Positions 6,708 to 10,342 of a DNA stretch of 10,342 nucleotides are shown here, one piece after another. Both the position numbers and the translations under genes were made by a program. Every line of letters starts with the position of its first letter. Positions within the stretch are counted from its first letter, which is position 1. The DNA comes from Prevotella sp. UBA3757 (GTDB taxonomy: Bacteria; Bacteroidota; Bacteroidia; Bacteroidales; Bacteroidaceae): positions 3,814-14,155 of the forward strand of contig DFGF01000024.1 in NCBI GenBank assembly GCA_002371715.1. The letters run 5' to 3'. The notes beneath the pieces were generated by a model, which was given only the letters and a program-made list of their open reading frames with translations, was not told where the DNA came from and ran no database searches.

Positions 6708-6757
6708 ACGTTGAAGATTGAACGTTGAAGATTGAACATTGAACATTGAAGATTGAA
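6702..6757 (+). repeat. Heptanucleotide repeat spanning the porX stop and porX-tsaE spacer
   Basis: Eight consecutive 7-base units follow the pattern (C/G)(G/A)TTGAA: CGTTGAA, CGTTGAA, GATTGAA, CGTTGAA, GATTGAA, CATTGAA, CATTGAA, GATTGAA. The first unit carries the TGA stop of porX (6705-6707), and a partial unit (GATT) runs into the tsaE ATG at 6762. The tract fills essentially the whole spacer. Confidence 0.9.
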
Positions 6758-6761
6758 GATT

Positions 6762-7169
6762 ATGATTAGCATAGAAATAAAGGACTTAGAACATATCAGC
6801 GAGGCTGCTCGCGAGTTTATACAGCACATCGGCGAGCACCGTGTCTTTGCCTTCTACGGCAAGATGGGAGCCGGCAAGACGACCTTTGTCAAGGCCGTAT
6901 GCGAGCAGCTGGGCGTCGACGACGTCATCACCTCGCCCACGTTTGCTATCGTTAATGAATATTCAGGAAAGACGCAAGTCTACCATTTCGACTTCTACCG
7001 CATCAAGAAGCTGGAGGAAGTCTACGACATGGGCTACGAGGACTATTTCTATTCAGGAGTGCTCTGCTTCATCGAGTGGCCCGAACTGATAGAAGACCTC
7101 CTGCCCGACGATGCCGTACGTGTCAGCATAGCCGAGCAGGAGGACGGTAGCAGGCTCGTCACTTTCTAA
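6762..7169 (+). CDS. tsaE: tRNA threonylcarbamoyladenosine biosynthesis ATPase TsaE
   Basis: TsaE is the small P-loop ATPase that works with TsaD and TsaB to make t6A37 on ANN-decoding tRNAs. The 135-residue product has the usual small size. Visible motifs are the Walker A loop in FYGKMGAGKTTF (31-42), the TsaE signature TSPTFAIVNEY (58-68), the HFDFYR block (75-80), and CFIEWPE (102-108). The ATG at 6762 is chosen; an in-frame TTG at 6753 would add three residues from inside the repeat and is unlikely. It ends the rightward cluster and converges on the leftward genes with only 25 bases between stop codons. Confidence 0.95.
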   Translation: MISIEIKDLEHISEAAREFIQHIGEHRVFAFYGKMGAGKTTFVKAVCEQLGVDDVITSPTFAIVNEYSGKTQVYHFDFYRIKKLEEVYDMGYEDYFYSGVLCFIEWPELIEDLLPDDAVRVSIAEQEDGSRLVTF

Positions 7170-7191
7170 CGGACCTGTCGGAGCGGGCAGT

Positions 7192-7213
7192 GGTTCAGTC
7201 GAGCGACTGTTCC
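7192..7213. terminator. Hairpin at the tsaE / acidic-protein convergent junction (weak terminator candidate)
   Basis: GG-TT-CAGTCG, an AG spacer, then CGACTG-TT-CC form a 6-bp perfect stem closed by two more G-C pairs beyond a 2x2 internal loop. It overlaps the last codons of the leftward gene. Neither strand has a T-run after it, so it is not a canonical intrinsic terminator. I list it because the convergent junction is otherwise only 25 bases long. Confidence 0.25.
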
Positions 7214-7515
7214 TGGTAGTCCAGGTCGGCCTGCACGATAAAGAACACATCGGCCGGGTCGTAAGTGCCGGCACCGCTGGCCTTGGCCTTCTGGCAGACA
7301 GCCTCAGCCACCTGCTCAAGGTCAATCTCCACCTCGTCGTCGCCCTCCAGTATGCCACTGTCATAATAGTGGTCGACAATGAGATTCATCAGCATGATAA
7401 TCTCGTCAGTGCTGAAACGTTCCTTCAGCTCCGACGACAGCTGGTTGAAGATGTATTCCGCCTCGCGGGCATCCTCTTGGGCATCGAGCATCAACTCGTC
7501 GTCAATATTGGCCAT
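7195..7515 (-). CDS. Short acidic protein of unknown function
   Basis: The 106-residue product starts MANIDDELML. It is strongly acidic, especially in its first 35 residues and around 58-72 (GDDEVEIDLEQVA), is predicted to be mostly helical, and has no signal peptide, membrane helix or catalytic motif. The central stretch STDEIIMLMNLIVDHYYDSGIL (35-56) looks like a buried helical core, and FFIVQADLDYQEQ near the C-terminus a second. One cysteine is present (Cys74). I do not recognise a named family. It lies 46 bases downstream of trxA on the same strand and is probably co-transcribed with it. Coding is supported by sensible composition and by its fit between trxA and the convergent tsaE. Confidence 0.8.
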   Translation of the reverse strand: MANIDDELMLDAQEDAREAEYIFNQLSSELKERFSTDEIIMLMNLIVDHYYDSGILEGDDEVEIDLEQVAEAVCQKAKASGAGTYDPADVFFIVQADLDYQEQSLD

Positions 7516-7521
7516 CCGGTT

Positions 7522-7555
7522 TTACCTTTTTACTTTCCTTACCTTTTTACTTTTT
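7522..7555 (-). repeat. 17-bp direct repeat in the trxA - acidic protein spacer
   Basis: On the + strand TTACCTTTTTACTTTCC (7522-7538) is followed immediately by TTACCTTTTTACTTTTT (7539-7555), two copies differing at two positions. On the coding (-) strand this is purine-rich (AAAAAGTAAAAAGGTAA), as in the other spacers. It fills most of the 46-base gap. Confidence 0.8.
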
Positions 7556-7561
7556 AACCCT

Positions 7562-7876
7562 TTACAGCAGGGCCTCGAACTTCTCCTGGATGCGAGCCTT
7601 CGACTGGGCCCCGACAATCTTGTCGACCACCTGACCGCCCTTGAAGAACAGGATGGTGGGGATGTTGCGGATATTGAACTCCATGGCCAAGTCCTCGCAC
7701 TCCTCGACATCGCACTTGCCTACCACGATGCGGCCGTCGTACTCCTCGGCCAATTCAGAAATGATTGGGCCTACCATGCGGCAGGGACCGCACCATGTTG
7801 CCCAGAAATCAACGACTAATGGCTGTGCGCCATTCTTCAGGCTCTCAAAATTCTCGTTTGTGATTGTTACTTCCAT
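7562..7876 (-). CDS. trxA: Thioredoxin
   Basis: This small cytoplasmic disulfide reductase is kept reduced by thioredoxin reductase. The 104-residue product matches the family's usual length. It contains VVDFWATWCGPCRM (21-34) with active-site Cys29 and Cys32, the buried acid Asp23, and the cis-proline in NIPTILFF (Pro73). Two further cysteines, Cys55 and Cys60 in KCDVEECEDLA, lie outside the active site. The ATG at 7876 is chosen because the thioredoxin fold begins there; an in-frame upstream start at 7933 would add 19 residues without similarity to the family. The gene lies 84 bases downstream of dnaE on the same strand. I found no Bacteroidota consensus promoter in that gap, so read-through from dnaE is possible. 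Confidence 0.96.
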   Translation of the reverse strand: MEVTITNENFESLKNGAQPLVVDFWATWCGPCRMVGPIISELAEEYDGRIVVGKCDVEECEDLAMEFNIRNIPTILFFKGGQVVDKIVGAQSKARIQEKFEALL

Positions 7877-7929
7877 AATTACCTTAATGTTTGTGTTAAT
7901 TGTTTGTTTATTACCTATTTCTGCTTGCG

Positions 7930-7968
7930 ACAATTGTGATAATTCCCAATTATCCGCGCGTCAATTGA
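7930..7968. repeat. Run of abutting palindromes at the dnaE 3' end
   Basis: Four inverted repeats abut one another: ACAATTGT (7930-7937), GATAATT-CCC-AATTATC (7938-7954), CGCGCG (7955-7960) and TCAATTGA (7961-7968), the last including the dnaE stop. The two outer CAATTG copies can also pair with each other around the central hairpin. The function is unknown; a transcript-stabilising or attenuating hairpin after dnaE, or a protein-binding site ahead of trxA, are possibilities. Confidence 0.5.
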
Positions 7969-10342
7969 TTTTGTAGTCTAACGCAGGTGTCTGCTCGATA
8001 AAATGTATCAGCCGGCTCTTCACATCGATGCTCTTCGTCGTGCTGCGCAGCAAGACGTGGCGCTTGCGAGAGGAATCCTGCAACTGAACGAACAAGTTCG
8101 TGGTGCCAGGATATTCGGCTATCAGCTCTCCAAGTTCCACCACCACTTTCTCGTCTACCAGGTCGGCTGATACGGAGATGGTGATGCGGTTGATGGCTTT
8201 CTCCTTGATGGACTGCAGCAGTTCCACGTTGCTCACCTTCAGTTCCTTTTGGTCGCTATAGTGGAAGCGGGGTGCCATCTTTCCCGTCACGTAGACGGCA
8301 GCACCCTCAATGAACTTCCCGTTCAGGTTGAGCCAGTCATCGCCAAACAGCACCAGTTCGCCCGAGCCTTCAAAGTCCTCGAGGGTGATGATGCCCCACG
8401 GCTTGTTGTTCTTGCCGAAGCGTGTCTGAACCGAGGTGACGATGCCGCCCAGGGTCACATCCTCGCGGTCGTGCAGGGCGGCACAACGGTCGGCCAGTTC
8501 CTGGCAACGGGTGTTACACAGGTTGTCGAGCACGATTTTATACTCGTCCAGCGGATGCGCCGACAGGTAGATGCCCACCAGTTCGCGCTCCTTGTTCAGC
8601 CGTTCAATGTCGCTCCATCGCACATCCGTCTTGGGCAGTACGGGCGGCTGCGGACGGTACTCCTCGGAGTCGCCGAAGAGCGAGGTGCGCGCTTCCTGCT
8701 GTTCTATCTGGAATTTCTGTCCGTACTGTATCAGTATGTCGAGGGCCGATTCGCCCTTGCTGTTCTGTGCAAAGAAGTCCTCGCGACGCATGGCAAACGA
8801 GTCGAAACCGCCACTCAGGGCCAGCACTTCCAGAGCCTTACGGTTCACCTGGCTGAAGCTGACGCGCTCCACGAAGTCGAAGATGTCCTTGAACACACCG
8901 TTCTTCTGGCGCTCGGTGATGATGGCCTCGGCCGCACTGTCGCCCAGTCCCTTGACACCTGCCAGTCCGAAGCGTATCTCGCCCTTCTTGTTGACACCAA
9001 ACTTCAGGAACGACTCGTTGACGTCAGGGCCCAGGGTAGGTATGCCCATCTGCTTGCACTCGTCCATGAGTTTGGTAATCTCAGTAATCTGGTCGCGGCG
9101 GCGGCTCATGATGGCGGCCATGAACTCGGCCGGGTAGTTGGCCTTGAGGTAGGCCGTCTGGTAGGCCACCCACGAGTAGCAGGCCGCGTGCGACTTGTTG
9201 AAGGCATAGGAGGCAAACTTCTCCCAGTCGGCCCATATCTTCTCCAGTATCGCGGGGTCGTGGCCATTGCGCTTGCCGCCCTCAATGAATTTGGGCTTCA
9301 TGGCGTCTACGATGTCCTTCTTCTTTTTACCCATGGCTTTACGCAGGGCGTCACTCTCGCCTCGCGTAAAGTCCGCCAACTGGCGGCTGAGCAGCATGAC
9401 CTGCTCCTGGTAGACGGTGATGCCGTAGGTATCTTTCAGATACTTCTCCATGCACGGTATGTCGTACTTGATTTCCTCCTTTCCGTTCTTACGGGCAATG
9501 AACGAGGGGATATAGTCCATGGGGCCCGGACGGTAGAGGGCGTTCATGGCTATGAGGTCTTCGAAGACGGTGGGATGCAGTTCGCGCAGGTATTTCTGCA
9601 TGCCCTGCGACTCAAACTGGAACGTGCCGACGGTGTTGCCCTGCTGGTAGAGTTCGAAGGTCTTGGGGTCGTCGATGGGTATGGTGTCCAGATCGATGTC
9701 GATGCCGCGCGTCTGCTTGATGACGGCACAGGCCTCCTTCATCTCCGACAGCGTCTTCAGGCCCAGGAAGTCCATCTTGATGAGTCCCGTCGACTCAATG
9801 ACGTGGCCGTCATACTGCGTACAGTTCGTCTTGGTGTCCTTGAAGTCCGGGTCGTCGGCAGTCGAGACGGGAACCCAGTCACTGATGGGGTCGCGACAGA
9901 TAATGAAGCCGCAGGCATGGATGCCCGTACCACGCACCGTGCCCTCCAGCATCTTGGCATACTTGATGGTGTTGCGCAGGGCAGTATCCATCGAAGCCTC
10001 GGCATCGCGCAACTCGGGAGTACACTTGATGGCATTGGGCAGGTTCATCTTCAGGTCGTCGCCAGTCTGGGGGTCTTTCAGCCTGTCAGGAATGGCCTTG
10101 CAGAGGGCGTTGACAATATTCAGGGGTACTTGCTCGACGCGGGCCACGTCCTTGATGGAGTTTTTGGTGGCCATCGTGGCATAGGTAATGATGTGTGCGC
10201 AGTTCTCGTGACCGTACTTATCCTCCACCCACTTCAGCACGCGGCCACGGCCGTCGTCGTCGAAGTCGGTATCAATATCGGGCAGCGAGATACGGTCAGG
10301 GTTGAGGAAACGCTCAAACAGCAGGTCGTACTTCAGCGGGTC
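7961..10342 (-). CDS. dnaE: DNA polymerase III alpha subunit (5' end outside window)
   Basis: The replicative polymerase catalytic subunit; 793 C-terminal residues are visible and the frame runs off the window at 10342. The missing part should be the PHP domain and the start of the palm, about 400-450 residues. Numbering from the first visible residue: PDIDTDF (21-27) holds two catalytic aspartates matching E. coli Asp401/403; GTGIHACGF (138-146); ALYRPGPMDYIPSFIARK (268-285); GITVYQEQ (307-314); RKAMGKKKK (334-342); YAFNKSHAA (379-387). An HhH motif lies around GVKGLG (462-467), and a possible internal clamp-binding motif ends in SLFG (554-557). An OB-fold lies at about 628-685 (VTLGGIVTSVQTRFGKNN onward), and the fragment ends ALDYKIN. 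An internal GTG at 10238-10240 is not the start, because the catalytic motif lies upstream of it. It is presumably first of a dnaE-trxA-acidic protein series. Confidence 0.97.
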   Translation of the reverse strand, partial: DPLKYDLLFERFLNPDRISLPDIDTDFDDDGRGRVLKWVEDKYGHENCAHIITYATMATKNSIKDVARVEQVPLNIVNALCKAIPDRLKDPQTGDDLKMNLPNAIKCTPELRDAEASMDTALRNTIKYAKMLEGTVRGTGIHACGFIICRDPISDWVPVSTADDPDFKDTKTNCTQYDGHVIESTGLIKMDFLGLKTLSEMKEACAVIKQTRGIDIDLDTIPIDDPKTFELYQQGNTVGTFQFESQGMQKYLRELHPTVFEDLIAMNALYRPGPMDYIPSFIARKNGKEEIKYDIPCMEKYLKDTYGITVYQEQVMLLSRQLADFTRGESDALRKAMGKKKKDIVDAMKPKFIEGGKRNGHDPAILEKIWADWEKFASYAFNKSHAACYSWVAYQTAYLKANYPAEFMAAIMSRRRDQITEITKLMDECKQMGIPTLGPDVNESFLKFGVNKKGEIRFGLAGVKGLGDSAAEAIITERQKNGVFKDIFDFVERVSFSQVNRKALEVLALSGGFDSFAMRREDFFAQNSKGESALDILIQYGQKFQIEQQEARTSLFGDSEEYRPQPPVLPKTDVRWSDIERLNKERELVGIYLSAHPLDEYKIVLDNLCNTRCQELADRCAALHDREDVTLGGIVTSVQTRFGKNNKPWGIITLEDFEGSGELVLFGDDWLNLNGKFIEGAAVYVTGKMAPRFHYSDQKELKVSNVELLQSIKEKAINRITISVSADLVDEKVVVELGELIAEYPGTTNLFVQLQDSSRKRHVLLRSTTKSIDVKSRLIHFIEQTPALDYKIN

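Noticed and set aside
7877..7933. Upstream start of trxA adding 19 residues
   Set aside because: A normal thioredoxin of 104 residues begins at 7876, and the extra segment is AT-rich spacer without similarity to the fold.
10238..10240. GTG as start of dnaE
   Set aside because: The frame continues upstream to the window edge and encodes the catalytic PDIDTDF motif there, so the gene is cut by the window and does not start here.

Overview
The window reads as chromosomal DNA of a Bacteroidales bacterium, most likely Prevotella or a close relative. Three things point there. A PorW/SprE-type TPR lipoprotein is followed by a PorX-type response regulator with a PglZ domain, a gene pair of the Bacteroidota type IX secretion system (T9SS). 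Two promoters match the Bacteroidota consensus (TTG or TTTG, a spacer of about 20 bases, then TAnnTTTG). No gene depends on a clear Shine-Dalgarno site. All gene names come from reading motifs; no database search was possible.

Layout. Positions 1-159 hold the possible 3' end of an unidentified rightward gene, which converges on a leftward tRNA-Pro(GGG) gene (246-318) across a hairpin terminator (203-237). From 510 a rightward cluster runs aroA (EPSP synthase), a long frame joining a small Cys-rich membrane protein to the PorW-like lipoprotein, porX, and tsaE (tRNA t6A synthesis). tsaE converges on a leftward cluster whose transcription order is dnaE (C-terminal 793 codons, 5' end outside the window), trxA, and a short acidic conserved-type protein. 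The tRNA and aroA promoters are divergent and share the same -7 box.

How the genes relate. aroA, tsaE, dnaE, trxA and the tRNA are housekeeping genes. porW and porX belong to protein secretion: PorW is an outer-membrane lipoprotein of the T9SS machinery, and PorX is a cytoplasmic regulator with a phosphodiesterase-like output domain. I see no mobile element, CRISPR array or defence system.

The least ordinary features are in the spacers. Most junctions between co-oriented genes hold short tandem repeats with a period of about 7 bases, purine-rich on the coding strand, and in three genes the repeat supplies the stop codon. Before porX this becomes five copies of a 21-base (3 x 7) unit that stays open in frame and would give a false N-terminal extension. 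A pyrimidine-rich tract resembling the opposite strand of such spacers encodes the PorW signal peptide, exactly where the small Cys-rich protein is fused in frame to PorW.
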